DNA of 64,000 nucleotides from Acidobacteriota bacterium (GCA_019639135.1 JAHBSL010000002.1:62001-126000); one strand, 5' to 3'. Numbered from the stretch's first letter, positions 53,801 to 62,272 are shown. Program-made: numbers and translations. Notes: generated by a model from the sequence alone, not told the origin.

Positions 53801-56800
53801 ACCTTTACGTAGGCATCCGGACGCCGCGGACATTTGTGCAGAAGGGCGAGAAGATCACGGTCGAATCGATCGTTTCGGACATCGACGGCAAACTGATCGC
53901 CGGCCGTGACGTTGAGATCACGGCCGTGCTCAAAGATTGGCGGTTCGACGCCGGTTCGTGGAAAGAGGTGACGACAGACGAACAGGTTTGCACGGTCAAG
54001 TCGACCGGGTCGGAACCGCCTGCGTCAGCGGGCGGCCAGAATTCCGGCGTGGCGACGTGCAGTTTTGTCGCCAAGAATGGCGGCCGATACATCATCTGGG
54101 CAACCGTAATGGACGACCGCGAACGCTTTAACGAGAGCGAGTTCATGGTCTGGGTTCCGGGCGGGAAGACGCCGCCGAACCGCAGCGTCGAGCAGGAAGA
54201 GGTTCAGATAATCCCGAGCCAGAAGGACTTTGCTCCGGGCGACGTTGCAGATCTTCTCGTTATCGCTCCCTTTACTCCGGCCGAAGGCGTGCTTACACTC
54301 CGCCGCGATGGGTTGGTGAAGACCGAGCGGTTCACGATGAAGGATTCGTCGATAACGCTCAAGATACCGATCGATGAAAAGTATCTGCCGAACATCTATG
54401 CTCAGGTCGATTTGGTCGGAGCCTCGCCTCGGCAGGTCGAAGGGAGAGCGGACACTCCTGTCCGCATGAGCCCGCAGGGCGAAACTAGTTCCGATAGCGA
54501 GAGCGGGTCGACAGGTGGAAACAGGGTCGCCGGAGGAACCGGCGATGCGGACAAGAGTGTCCGCGCTCCACTCGTAACGCGGCCGGCATTTGCAACGGGA
54601 AACCTGAACCTGCCGGTCTCGACCGCGGCGAGGAAGCTGACCGTCACGGCGGAGCCTGCAGATGCGACGCTCGCGCCCGGCGGCGAGACGAAGGTCTCCG
54701 TCGCGGTCAAGGACCATCGCGGCGAACCTGTCGCGAACAGCGAGGTCGCGGTCGTGATCGTCGATGAAAGCGTGCTTGCGCTTTCGCGTTACACGATCTC
54801 CGACCCGGCAAACGTTTTTTACACGCCGCGTGGATCGGGCGTTCAGGACCATCATTCAAGGAAGGATGTGCTTCTCGGCAATCCGGAAGATGTGCGATCC
54901 GCAGGTGGTCCGCCGCCTCCGCCGCCGTCACCTGTATCTGAGACCGTAACCGTCTCCGCAGATGGCGTCCGAAAACGTCAGGTTTCGGCTCTGCCATCTG
55001 CAGGAAGAGCGATGGAAATGGCCAAGCTTGAGCCCGGTGTGGCTGACCGCGATGATGCAGGCGGCGAGACGCCGATCAACCTTCGCGAGAACTTTAACGC
55101 ACTCGCCGTTTGGTCGCCTTCGGTGCGGACAGATTCGAACGGCCGAGCGACGGTCGATGTAAAGCTGCCTGACAACCTGACGCGCTACCGCATAACGGCC
55201 GTTTCGGTCGATAGAGGAAAGCGGTTCGGCAAGACCGAATCGAACATCACGGCCCGCAAGCCGCTGATGGTTCGCCCCTCGGCGCCGCGGTTCATGAACT
55301 TTGGCGACCGTATCGAACTGCCCGTCGTTGTGCAGAACCAGACCGATCAGGACATGGCGGTCGATGTTGCCCTAAGAGCGACGAATGCCGATATCACAGG
55401 CGGAAACCCGAACGGTAGTGAGGGTGTTTTGTCGCCGGATGACACCCTCCCGACCGGTCGGGTTTCTGCCACGGGAAAACGTGTCGTCGTCAAGGCCAAC
55501 AGCCGCGAGGAGGTTCGCTTCCCGGTGGCTGCGATGAAGGCCGGAACGGCTCGGTTCCAATTTGCCGTAAGCTCGGGCAAACACAACGATGCAGCCGAGA
55601 TCTCGCTGCCCGTTTGGACACCGGCGACGACCGAGGCATTTGCCACCTACGGAACGACCGACGCCAACGGTGCGATCTTCCAGCCGGTGCAGACACCTGG
55701 CGAAGTTTGGCCGCAGTTCGGCGGGCTTGAGGTGACGACCAGCTCGACGCAGCTTCAGGAGCTGACCGATGCCTACATTTATCTCGCGAATTATCCTTAT
55801 CAATGCTCCGAGCAGATATCCTCGCGGATGATCTCGACCGCGGCGCTTCGCGACGTGCTCTCGGCCTTCAAGGCCAAGGATATGCCGACGGCGGCCGAGA
55901 TCGAGGCCCAGTTCAAGCGCGACATCGAGGTGCTTGCCTCGCGGCAGCGAAGCGACGGCAGCTTCGGGTTATGGAAACGCGATCGCGAGCGGTATGAATA
56001 TCCGTTCCTGACGATCCACGTCGCCCACGCCCTTGCACTCGCGAAGCAGAAGGGCTACAAGGTCCCGGACGAGATGCTGAGCCGGACGAAGCCGTACCTC
56101 TCGGACATCGAGAGCAAGCTACGCGATCAGTGGTATATGTCGTCTCCGCAGGTTCGCTGGACCATCTCGGCGTATGCACTTTATGTCCGCAACTTGATGG
56201 GCGACCGCGACGCCGGAAAGGCGAAGAAACTGCTTGCCGAAGCGACGATCGAGCAGATCAACTTCGAAGCTCTCGGCTGGGTTCTCTCGGTGCTTGCCGA
56301 GGATAAGGGCTCGGCCGCCGAGGTCGAGCAGATCACGCGGTTCCTAATGAACCGGACGACCGAAACCGCCGGTGCGGCAAACTTCGTGACGAACTACGCC
56401 GACGGCGGCTGGCTCATCATGCACTCGAACCGCAGGGCTGACGGCGTGCTTCTCGAAGCATTGATCAAGGTCGGAGGGAGCGCGGACACTCCTGTCCGCA
56501 TGAGCCCGCAGGGCGAAAAGAGTCGCGAACCTGCTGGCGGGTCAAATGGCGGAGACAATGTCGCCGGGGGAACCGGCGATGCGGACAGGAGTGTCCGCGC
56601 TCCGGTAAATGACCTGATACCGAAACTCGTCCGCGGGCTGCTTGCTCATCGCAAGAAAGGCCACTGGGGCTCGACGCAGGAGAACGTCTTCATCCTGCTT
56701 GCATTGGACAAATACTTCAACGCCTTCGAGAGCGTGACGCCCGATTTTGTTACAAAGATCTGGCTCGGCAATACCTACGCCGGTGAGCAAGCGTTCAAGG

Positions 56801-57582
56801 GCCGGAGTGCCGATTCGAACGTGCTCAATATCCCGATGTCGTATCTGGTCGGAGGGAGAGCGGACACTCCTGTCCGCATGAGCCCGCAGGGCGAAAGCAG
56901 CTCCAATAGCAGGAGCGGGTCGAAAGGTGGGGACAATGTCGCCGGAGGAACCGGCGATGCGGACAAGAGTGTCCGCGCTCCGGTGATGAACCTGATCCTC
57001 GACCGGCAAGGTGCGGGAAGGCTCTACTACCGCATCGGGATGCAGTACGCTCCGAAGAGCCTCAAGCTCGAGCCGGCCGACTACGGATTCACCGTGTTGA
57101 GAAAGTATGAGGCCGTCGATGATCCGGCCGACGTTCGGCAGAACGCGGACGGCTCGTGGGTCGTAAAATCCGGAGCACGCGTCCGCGTTCGGCTGACGAT
57201 GATCGCACAGGCACGGCGTTACCACGTCGCACTCGTCGATTATCTGCCGGCGGGCTTTGAGATACTGAACCCCGCACTCGCAACGACCGAGGCAATTCCC
57301 GCAGATGCCGGCGGTGGCAGCACGGGTGTGATGGAGGTCGGCGGGCGTTCGATCGGAAGGAACTACTACTGGTGGCGGCAATATTGGTTCGAGCACCAGA
57401 ACTTCCGCGACGAACGCGCCGAGGCCTTCGCGTCGCTGCTCTGGGAAGGCGTTTATAACTACACCTACGTCGCACGTGCCACGACGCCGGGCGAATTCGT
57501 CGCCCCGCCCGCCAAGGCCGAGGAAATGTACGCCCCCGAAACCTTCGGCCGTACGGGCACCGAGTTCGTCAAGGTCGAGTAG
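50869..57582 (+). CDS. Alpha-2-macroglobulin family protein with thioester motif
   Basis: 2237 residues with a signal peptide. Macroglobulin domains fill the N-terminal half (VRFSPEGDVPLAPDLNVTFS; MYKPNEEVSVKGYLRK at about 745). The thioester motif is CSEQ at 1646-1649 (YPYQCSEQ), the region that traps proteases covalently. A TED-type alpha/alpha domain and a receptor-binding-like beta domain follow. Three 44-residue inserts of a palindromic repeat element lie at 1191-1234, 1869-1912 and 1995-2038; without them the length would be 2105. Bacterial relatives protect the periplasm from foreign proteases. No pbpC gene, the common partner, follows. Confidence 0.93.
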   Translation: MRKFTALVLLFAIYTGAVAPFAVSGQIIGRTMENNLKDVPSGLTFRLSEGAEGAETRQVQQTPATEPLSDDASGKLLGLLPAIKTDPDDKAEFAKRIGTLPAPKTGEKIPVKFPASDQQPPPQTGDAKQALEVVRFSPEGDVPLAPDLNVTFSHPMVAVTSQEEAAKYTPVELTPQVEGRWRWLGTRTLMFDTDKRFPMATVFTARVPAGTRSANGQTLQKDFTWTFKTPPPKAIQMIPSGQTTRRDALMFLTFDQAINPAAVLEMITVTGGGKRLPVRLATEAELAPMKYYIDQAQPGRWLAFRAVNGTGGVEDALPPDSPISVTINKGTPSAEGPLTTTAAQSFSFRTYGAMKATEFVCGWQRNRDCSPFEQWMVTFTNSIDSTKFRKEMVTIEPAVEGLNIYPAGNYIYIQGPKKGRTTYKVTVSGELTDIYGQKLGTPAAGTIRTGSAESNLYSQGGPMTVLDPQAKPNFSFYSTNHKSARVKVYRVQPEQWNDYVQYVRYLNYDDGRRPMMPGQLISNTVVQIESVADELVETRVDLSKFLSGGLGHLVLDIEPTVKKDQYDRTRIITWLQATRIGLDAFVDNSELVGFATELETGKPLSGVGLTIYPNDGVLVERSANEGETGTTFFGSIWNWISSWGTSDPTENTSVDANGSAVELDTIEPAQSKQTGPNGILRLELAETASNKGQNLLIARRGNDAAFLPENSDYYWQDYGTWHKKSTIDSLRWFVFDDRRMYKPNEEVSVKGYLRKQTAGKFGDIEPLGDAASGITWSARDPRNNEIAKGTANLNAFGAFDLKFKLPDNANLGYASIQFSTSSGLAGTNYSHQFQIQEFRRPEFEVTAKVDSEAPHFVGGKADLSVEAKYYAGGGLANAETNWTVTATPTSYTPPNRDDFTFGTWVPWWRGDFYGGPRGSGSTQYFKGTTDAEGKHHLKIDFESVKPPRPYTISASASVQDVNRQTWAGQTSLLVHPSDLYVGIRTPRTFVQKGEKITVESIVSDIDGKLIAGRDVEITAVLKDWRFDAGSWKEVTTDEQVCTVKSTGSEPPASAGGQNSGVATCSFVAKNGGRYIIWATVMDDRERFNESEFMVWVPGGKTPPNRSVEQEEVQIIPSQKDFAPGDVADLLVIAPFTPAEGVLTLRRDGLVKTERFTMKDSSITLKIPIDEKYLPNIYAQVDLVGASPRQVEGRADTPVRMSPQGETSSDSESGSTGGNRVAGGTGDADKSVRAPLVTRPAFATGNLNLPVSTAARKLTVTAEPADATLAPGGETKVSVAVKDHRGEPVANSEVAVVIVDESVLALSRYTISDPANVFYTPRGSGVQDHHSRKDVLLGNPEDVRSAGGPPPPPPSPVSETVTVSADGVRKRQVSALPSAGRAMEMAKLEPGVADRDDAGGETPINLRENFNALAVWSPSVRTDSNGRATVDVKLPDNLTRYRITAVSVDRGKRFGKTESNITARKPLMVRPSAPRFMNFGDRIELPVVVQNQTDQDMAVDVALRATNADITGGNPNGSEGVLSPDDTLPTGRVSATGKRVVVKANSREEVRFPVAAMKAGTARFQFAVSSGKHNDAAEISLPVWTPATTEAFATYGTTDANGAIFQPVQTPGEVWPQFGGLEVTTSSTQLQELTDAYIYLANYPYQCSEQISSRMISTAALRDVLSAFKAKDMPTAAEIEAQFKRDIEVLASRQRSDGSFGLWKRDRERYEYPFLTIHVAHALALAKQKGYKVPDEMLSRTKPYLSDIESKLRDQWYMSSPQVRWTISAYALYVRNLMGDRDAGKAKKLLAEATIEQINFEALGWVLSVLAEDKGSAAEVEQITRFLMNRTTETAGAANFVTNYADGGWLIMHSNRRADGVLLEALIKVGGSADTPVRMSPQGEKSREPAGGSNGGDNVAGGTGDADRSVRAPVNDLIPKLVRGLLAHRKKGHWGSTQENVFILLALDKYFNAFESVTPDFVTKIWLGNTYAGEQAFKGRSADSNVLNIPMSYLVGGRADTPVRMSPQGESSSNSRSGSKGGDNVAGGTGDADKSVRAPVMNLILDRQGAGRLYYRIGMQYAPKSLKLEPADYGFTVLRKYEAVDDPADVRQNADGSWVVKSGARVRVRLTMIAQARRYHVALVDYLPAGFEILNPALATTEAIPADAGGGSTGVMEVGGRSIGRNYYWWRQYWFEHQNFRDERAEAFASLLWEGVYNYTYVARATTPGEFVAPPAKAEEMYAPETFGRTGTEFVKVE
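54439..54570 (+). repeat. In-frame palindromic element, copy A (132 bp)
   Basis: One of three copies in the macroglobulin gene, all 44 codons long and read in the same frame. Each end carries a small palindrome: GCGGACA-CTCC-TGTCCGC (54448-54465) and GCGGACA-AGAG-TGTCCGC (54547-54564). The two ends are inverted copies of one another. The encoded ends are conserved (ADTPVRMSPQG and VAGGTGDADKSVRAP), while the Ser/Gly-rich middle differs between copies. It lies in a linker before the macroglobulin strand domains at residue 1235. Confidence 0.8.
56473..56604 (+). repeat. In-frame palindromic element, copy B (132 bp)
   Basis: Same element as copy A. Here the inverted repeat is perfect over 25 bases: 56477-56501 against 56579-56603. 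The host sequence on both sides reads straight through (LIKV | NDLIPKLV), as if the element had been inserted after a GTC codon. It lies within the thioester-domain region. Confidence 0.85.
56851..56982 (+). repeat. In-frame palindromic element, copy C (132 bp)
   Basis: Same element, again after a GTC codon (CTG GTC | ... | GTG ATG). It is close to copies A and B over the ends and the GGDNVAGGTGDAD stretch, with its own Ser/Asn/Arg-rich middle. It separates host segments IPMSYLV and VMNLILDRQG. Confidence 0.85.
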
Positions 57583-57590
57583 GAATGAAC

Positions 57591-57733
57591 GGAAGGGCTG
57601 TGCCCGTTGATGAGCGGCGTGTGCTTTGCCCGCTTATGAGAGGAAAGGGCTGTGCCCTTTGATGAGCGGCGTGTGCTTTGCCCGCTGATGAGAGGAAAGG
57701 GCTGTGCCCGTTGATGAGCGGCGTGTGCTCTGC
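57591..57733. repeat. 52-bp tandem repeat, about 2.75 copies
   Basis: Units start at 57593, 57645 and 57697 (AAGGGCTGTGCCCGTTGATG...). Each holds GGGCTGTGCCC and a CGGCGTGTGCTTTGCCCGC-like segment, so inverted pieces are present. The unit length is not a multiple of three and no gene spans it. It begins just past the macroglobulin stop. A perfect hairpin GGTGAGTC-CGA-GACTCACC lies further on, near 57819-57837. Confidence 0.75.
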
Positions 57734-57883
57734 CACGCCGTTGGGTTAGCTTCCGCACTTGCGGCTATGCCGCTTGAAAGCGGCGGCGGAGCCGCGGCGG
57801 GTTGGTTGGGTCGTTCGGTGAGTCCGAGACTCACCGCTCATCGATGGGCAGAGCCCAAAAAGCCGGTGTGGATTGGATTTTTC

Positions 57884-58156
57884 GGTTGTAAAAATGGTTT
57901 TATCGGGCGTTGGAACAGTTCCACCGGGCGTTGGAATCGTTCCACCGGGCGTTGGAATCGTTCCACCGGGCGTTGGAATCGTTCCACCGGGCGTTGGAAT
58001 CGTTCCATCAGGCGTTGGAACGGTTCCATCAGGCGTTGGAATCGTTCCATCAGGCGTTGGAATGATTCCAGAGGGCGTTGAAATGGTTCCAACGGGCGTT
58101 GGAATGGTTTTCCGGCTTGGGAAAATGGTTTTCCGGCTTGGCGGAACGGTTTGACG
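57884..58156. repeat. 21-bp tandem array of GGAA-N3-TTCC palindromes (13 units)
   Basis: Units of exactly 21 bases without any indel; clear copies begin at 57905, 57926, 57947, 57968, 57989, 58010, 58031, 58052, 58073 and 58094, with diverged units before (57884) and after (58115, 58136). Consensus GGGCGTTGGAATCGTTCCACC; the core GGAATCGTTCC is a palindrome around three bases. Because 21 is a multiple of three, several frames are open on both strands (for example a GVGIVPP heptad on plus and PTPGGTI on minus), so open frames here do not prove a gene. The array ends about 40 bases before kpsF. Confidence 0.85.
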
Positions 58157-58193
58157 ACTAGTCGAAGCGCAACTGTCTTCGGCGACTCGCGGC

Positions 58194-59195
58194 TTGAAAA
58201 ACGCGGGCGGATTCCGCAAACTTCCGTTCGTGGCAGAAAATCTCGAAAAGATCCGCGAATTGCTGATGCTTGAGGCCTCGGCGGTCGAGCGGGCGGCGGG
58301 CCGATTGACGGCGGCGGACGCGGATAAAGCGGTCGGATTGCTTGTCGGCTGTGCGGGAAAGGTCGTCGTCCTCGGCGTTGGGAAATCGGGCGTTATCGCT
58401 CAGAAGATCGCCCAGACGATGACCTCGACCGGGACCGTTGCGATCTATCTTCACCCCTCGGACGCGCTCCACGGCAGCCTCGGCGTGGTGACAAGCGGCG
58501 ACGTTATCATCGCCCTCAGCAACTCCGGCGAAACGGACGAGATCATCGCCATCCTGCCGGCCTTGAAAGCCCGAAAAGTTCCAATCATCTCCATCGTCGG
58601 CAATCTTGCCTCGACGCTCGCCCGCGAATCGGACGTCGCGCTCGACGCAAGCGTTGACCGCGAGGCTTGCCCGCTCAATCTTGCTCCGACCACCTCGACG
58701 ACCGTCGCTCTCTCGCTCGGCGATGCTCTCGCGATGACGGTGATGGAAGCAAAAGGCCTGACCGCCGAAGATTTTGCGGCAAATCATCCTGCCGGCCGGC
58801 TCGGCAAGCGGCTTACGCTCCGCGTCCGCGACCTGATGCACCCGAGCCCGAATGTCGCACCCGCGGACGGCTGGCTCTCGGTCGTCAAAGCGATCTCGGA
58901 CGGATCTCTCGGCGCGGTAAATGTTGTCGATGGCTCGGAACTGATCGGCATCATTACCGATGGCGACCTTCGCCGGACCATCGAGCGAACCGATCCGGCG
59001 CATTTCTCTTCGCTGACGGCCGAGCAGATGATGACCCGTTCGCCAACGACGACGACGGAAGACTCGCTTGCCTTTGACGCACTCCGCGCGATGGAAGACC
59101 GCCCGTCGCAGATCTCCGTTCTGCCGGTCGTTGATGCCGAAGGGAAGTGTACGGGAATGCTGCGGCTCCACGATATTGTGCGCTCCGGCATCTGA
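58194..59195 (+). CDS. kpsF: Arabinose-5-phosphate isomerase (KpsF/GutQ family)
   Basis: 333 residues from TTG (58194); a GTG 12 codons later (58230) is a good alternative start. It interconverts ribulose 5-phosphate and arabinose 5-phosphate, the first step to Kdo of lipopolysaccharide. The SIS domain (about 40-180) has GVGKSGVIAQKIA, SALSNSGET-type (IALSNSGETDE) and LAPTTSTT. Two CBS domains follow (MHPSPNVAPADGWLSVVKAI and MMTRSPTTTTEDSLAFDAL). All typical segments are present. Other kds genes are not adjacent. Confidence 0.93.
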   Translation: MKNAGGFRKLPFVAENLEKIRELLMLEASAVERAAGRLTAADADKAVGLLVGCAGKVVVLGVGKSGVIAQKIAQTMTSTGTVAIYLHPSDALHGSLGVVTSGDVIIALSNSGETDEIIAILPALKARKVPIISIVGNLASTLARESDVALDASVDREACPLNLAPTTSTTVALSLGDALAMTVMEAKGLTAEDFAANHPAGRLGKRLTLRVRDLMHPSPNVAPADGWLSVVKAISDGSLGAVNVVDGSELIGIITDGDLRRTIERTDPAHFSSLTAEQMMTRSPTTTTEDSLAFDALRAMEDRPSQISVLPVVDAEGKCTGMLRLHDIVRSGI

Positions 59196-59256
59196 CCGAC
59201 CAACTCATCTCTCGATTTTTGCGTCTCAGAAAGGGTTCAAAGTGAGGACGGAAAGT

Positions 59257-59970
59257 ATGGAAAGGTTTCGGGCTTTAGGGTTTCTACCGGTTTTGATGCT
59301 TGCATTTTCGGCCGGGGCTTACGGCCAACGGACCGAGATAACCATCTCGCTCGGGGAGCAGTTCTTCGAAACGGTCATCGATTCGGTTTTTGCGCATGCG
59401 GCTCCGCCGGAGTTTTCGATCGCGGGAAGTTCAGCCAGCCGCGGCCCGCTCGCCAATGAGCCTTGGTCGGCGTTGACCATTTCCTACCCGCGTTCGTTTC
59501 TGCCCGAACCGAAGGCGGCCTGCAAAGAGGCGATCACGTTGCGGCGTGATAATGCTGGCGTTCGGACGGCTGTTCTTTTCCGCGACGGCCGGATTTCCGC
59601 TCCATTGGCGTTTTCGGGCGGCTATAATCCGCCGCTTGTCGGCTGCGTTCAGTTCGCCGGGCTTGCGGACACGACGCTCGACCTCGAATTTGACGAGCCC
59701 GGACAGCGGCTCATCGCCCGTGCCCGCGTGACCAACGTAAACCTAAACGGAACCGGCGGCGTCGGCGGGAGCGTCATCGCCCGGCTCGTGCAAAGCTCTA
59801 TCGACCGCAAGATAAACCCGATCGAAATGATCAGCCTCGACAAGCTATCGTTTCTTCTGCCGCTGCAGGGTGATTCGAAAATGAGGATGGTCGCAAAAGC
59901 GATCCGGCCCGAAGTGCATCCGGGCCGGCTTGATATTCACGTCGCTTACGAGTTTACGAAGGCCCAGTGA
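59257..59970 (+). CDS. Hypothetical exported protein
   Basis: 237 residues from the ATG at 59257; a GTG at 59242 is also possible with AAAGGG before it. The signal peptide (FLPVLMLAFSAGAYGQ) is clear. The mature part is rich in beta-strand (LDLEFDEPGQRLIARARVTNVNL) and resembles lipid-binding or BPI-like two-layer folds only in general look. No family was recognised. It follows kpsF after 61 bases and may share its transcript. Its stop meets the convergent lipoprotein gene with no gap. Confidence 0.7.
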   Translation: MERFRALGFLPVLMLAFSAGAYGQRTEITISLGEQFFETVIDSVFAHAAPPEFSIAGSSASRGPLANEPWSALTISYPRSFLPEPKAACKEAITLRRDNAGVRTAVLFRDGRISAPLAFSGGYNPPLVGCVQFAGLADTTLDLEFDEPGQRLIARARVTNVNLNGTGGVGGSVIARLVQSSIDRKINPIEMISLDKLSFLLPLQGDSKMRMVAKAIRPEVHPGRLDIHVAYEFTKAQ

Positions 59971-60777
59971 TCAATTCGCACCGGTCAGCTCAACGCCCTG
60001 CACGCCGTAGGGCGAGCGGACCTCTTGCTTGACCAGCCCGACACCTTTCGCAAACCAGTTCGTACCCTTGATGGTCATCCCCGGCGCCTTTTGCCCGCCC
60101 ATCGTCAGGTTGATGGTGATCTCGGTATCTATCTTCGCAGCCTCGTATTCCTTGCCGCCCGCCGTCACCTTGTCGTTGAGCGAAACGACCTTGTTTCTGA
60201 CAACGACGTTGCCGTCCGAGCCGATCGGCATATTGCCCGCCGTGCCTTTCACCCGGACCTTGTAGCTTGCATCCCAAGCCTTGCCGACCGAAAGCTCCCT
60301 CGGGATCGTCAGCCCGGTGCTCTCGATCGTCTCCATATTGAAATTGGAGTTTTCTACCGAGATGTTGCTTCCATACTGCGCGTTTCGTAGGCCTTCAGGA
60401 TCACATATCCAGTTCGTCGTTACGTTCACACCGGAATCGAACACCCGCGTCTCGTTGAACGAATTCGGGTCGTTGAGCTTTTGCGTCAACGTGTAGCTGC
60501 CCGGTGCGGATCCGGTAATGCGATAATCAGCCGTTTGGCCTCCGATCGGGTAATACTCATTTGCACAGTTGCCGAGCGAAGCGGTTTTCGACGCGAGATC
60601 GGCCGGATTCGAATCGGTGTTCGTCGGGCCGGGATTTGCCGGAGAATCAGCACTATTTGAGCTTCCGGTAAAGCGTTCGAGCGAGCCGCAGCCCATAACG
60701 AAAAATAGAGCCGCGAGGCAGAGTCCACCGGAGATCAATGTCTTCCGGGCCGGTCGCGATGTGTTGTTTTCAAGCAT
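59971..60777 (-). CDS. Putative lipoprotein
   Basis: 268 residues. A signal peptide ends in a lipobox (FVMGC, Cys30), so the protein is probably lipid-anchored. A Ser/Asn/Pro-rich linker (about 35-65) leads into a beta-rich domain with GNCANEYYPIGG, GTNWFAKGVGLVKQE and a C-terminal VQGVELTGAN. The GKEYEAAKIDTEITI and WFAKGVGLVK pattern is common in exported proteins of unknown function that hold a beta-barrel-like or lipid-binding fold. No catalytic motif is visible. Confidence 0.75.
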   Translation of the reverse strand: MLENNTSRPARKTLISGGLCLAALFFVMGCGSLERFTGSSNSADSPANPGPTNTDSNPADLASKTASLGNCANEYYPIGGQTADYRITGSAPGSYTLTQKLNDPNSFNETRVFDSGVNVTTNWICDPEGLRNAQYGSNISVENSNFNMETIESTGLTIPRELSVGKAWDASYKVRVKGTAGNMPIGSDGNVVVRNKVVSLNDKVTAGGKEYEAAKIDTEITINLTMGGQKAPGMTIKGTNWFAKGVGLVKQEVRSPYGVQGVELTGAN

Positions 60778-60922
60778 TTCGATAACTCCGTGTTGCCAAC
60801 TGAGGGAGCCAAATTGTATGAATAGTGTTTGCTTATTTGATTGACCGTAAGCAATTTACCACACCGGACGTGTTCGTGTGAATCTCTTCGAGAAGCGACG
60901 CGGCCCGTTCCGATACAGAAGA

Positions 60923-62272
60923 ATGGCACTACCGCTCGTTGCAATTATCGGCCGGCCGAATGTCGGCAAATCGACGCTGTTCAACCGGCTGACCGGCGAG
61001 CGGCGTTCGATCGTCGGCGACGAACCCGGCATCACTCGCGACCGTATTTACGGCGAGGTCGAGTGGGCGCAAAAGCGGTTCGAGCTTGTTGATACCGGCG
61101 GCATCGTGCCCGATGACGAGGCGATAATCCCGGCAAACATCTTCAAACAGGCAGGTTACGCCATCGATCAGGCCGAAGCGGTGATCTGGGTCGTCGATTC
61201 GCGCGCCGGCATTACACCGCTCGATGAGGAGATCTCCGTTCTTCTGAGAAATCTCGGGAAGCCGATCTTCATCGCCGCTAATAAGGCGGAATCGAAAACC
61301 GCGACAGAAGAGGCGGGGGAGTTTTATCAGTTCGGCTTTGAGATGTTTCCGGTCTCGGCCGAGCACGGAACGTCTATCGGCGACCTGCTCGATGCCGTCA
61401 TCGGAGTGCTCAGCTTCGACGAAGATCCCGAGGAGGCACGGCACGAGGAAATTCGTCTGGCGATAATCGGACGGCCGAATGTCGGCAAATCGTCGCTTTT
61501 GAACAAGCTGCTCGGGGAAGAGCGGGCCATCGTTTCTCCGATCGCCGGAACCACTCGAGACACGGTCGATACCGAGCTTGAGTTCGAGGGCAACAAGTTT
61601 CTGCTTGTCGATACAGCAGGTATTCGCCGTCGCGGAAAAACGACCGAGATGGCCGAAAAGCTCTCGGTGATAATGGCAAAAAAGGCTCTGGAACGGGCGG
61701 ACGTTGCGGTGCTTGTGATCGACGCCGAAGAAGGGGTTGCCAACCTCGATGCGAACATTGCCGGGCTTGCCGTCGATTCGGGTTGTTCGGTGATCATCGC
61801 ACTTAATAAATGGGACGCCGTCGAGGAGAAAGAGACGAACACTATCTATGAATTCGAACGCGAGATACGGCGGCATATGAAGTTCCTCGATTGGGCGCCG
61901 ATCGTCCCGATCTCCGCTCTCACTGGCCAGCGGGTCAGCCGCGTCCTCGAAATTGCCGTTGAGGCGAACGAGGCACGAAACCTTCGCATCTCGACCGGGC
62001 GGCTCAATAAGTTCTTCGAAGAAAATATCTCGCAGCCTCGCGGCGGTGCGACTCCCGCCCCGGTCAAGGGTGGCGTTTCGCGGCTGAAGGTTCAATACAT
62101 AACACAGGGCGGCGTCCGTCCGCCGACCTTTATTTTGTTCACGACCGGCGGAGGAAAAGGGGGATTGCACTTTTCATATCTGCGGTATGTTGAGAACCGG
62201 CTTCGCGAAGCATTCGGCTTTTTCGCCACGCCGTTAAAGATCAAGGAGAGGCATAAGACGAAGACCAAATGA
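60923..62272 (+). CDS. der: Ribosome-associated GTPase Der (EngA)
   Basis: 449 residues from the ATG at 60923; a GTG at 60878 extends the frame but the conserved start is MALPLVAIIGRPNVGKST. Two GTPase domains stand in tandem, each with a P-loop (GRPNVGKST about 10-18; GRPNVGKSS about 186-194), switch DTGG and DTAG, and NKxE/NKWD recognition motifs (ANKAES, LNKWD). A KH-like domain forms the end. Der matures the 50S subunit and is essential. The next gene overlaps by 4 bases (ATGA). Confidence 0.96.
   Translation: MALPLVAIIGRPNVGKSTLFNRLTGERRSIVGDEPGITRDRIYGEVEWAQKRFELVDTGGIVPDDEAIIPANIFKQAGYAIDQAEAVIWVVDSRAGITPLDEEISVLLRNLGKPIFIAANKAESKTATEEAGEFYQFGFEMFPVSAEHGTSIGDLLDAVIGVLSFDEDPEEARHEEIRLAIIGRPNVGKSSLLNKLLGEERAIVSPIAGTTRDTVDTELEFEGNKFLLVDTAGIRRRGKTTEMAEKLSVIMAKKALERADVAVLVIDAEEGVANLDANIAGLAVDSGCSVIIALNKWDAVEEKETNTIYEFEREIRRHMKFLDWAPIVPISALTGQRVSRVLEIAVEANEARNLRISTGRLNKFFEENISQPRGGATPAPVKGGVSRLKVQYITQGGVRPPTFILFTTGGGKGGLHFSYLRYVENRLREAFGFFATPLKIKERHKTKTK

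Noticed and set aside
57884..58156. CRISPR array
   Set aside because: Units are contiguous, 21 bases, with no unique spacers and no cas genes.
57746..58219. Pro/Thr-rich minus-strand protein over the 21-bp array
   Set aside because: The open frame follows from a repeat length divisible by three; equally open frames exist on the plus strand and no ribosome site was seen.
58158..59171. 337-codon minus-strand frame opposite kpsF
   Set aside because: Composition is Arg/Asp/His-rich as in shadow frames; kpsF on the other strand is certain.
60929..62170. 413-codon minus-strand frame opposite der
   Set aside because: Antisense shadow of the conserved der gene, no recognisable domain and no ribosome site.
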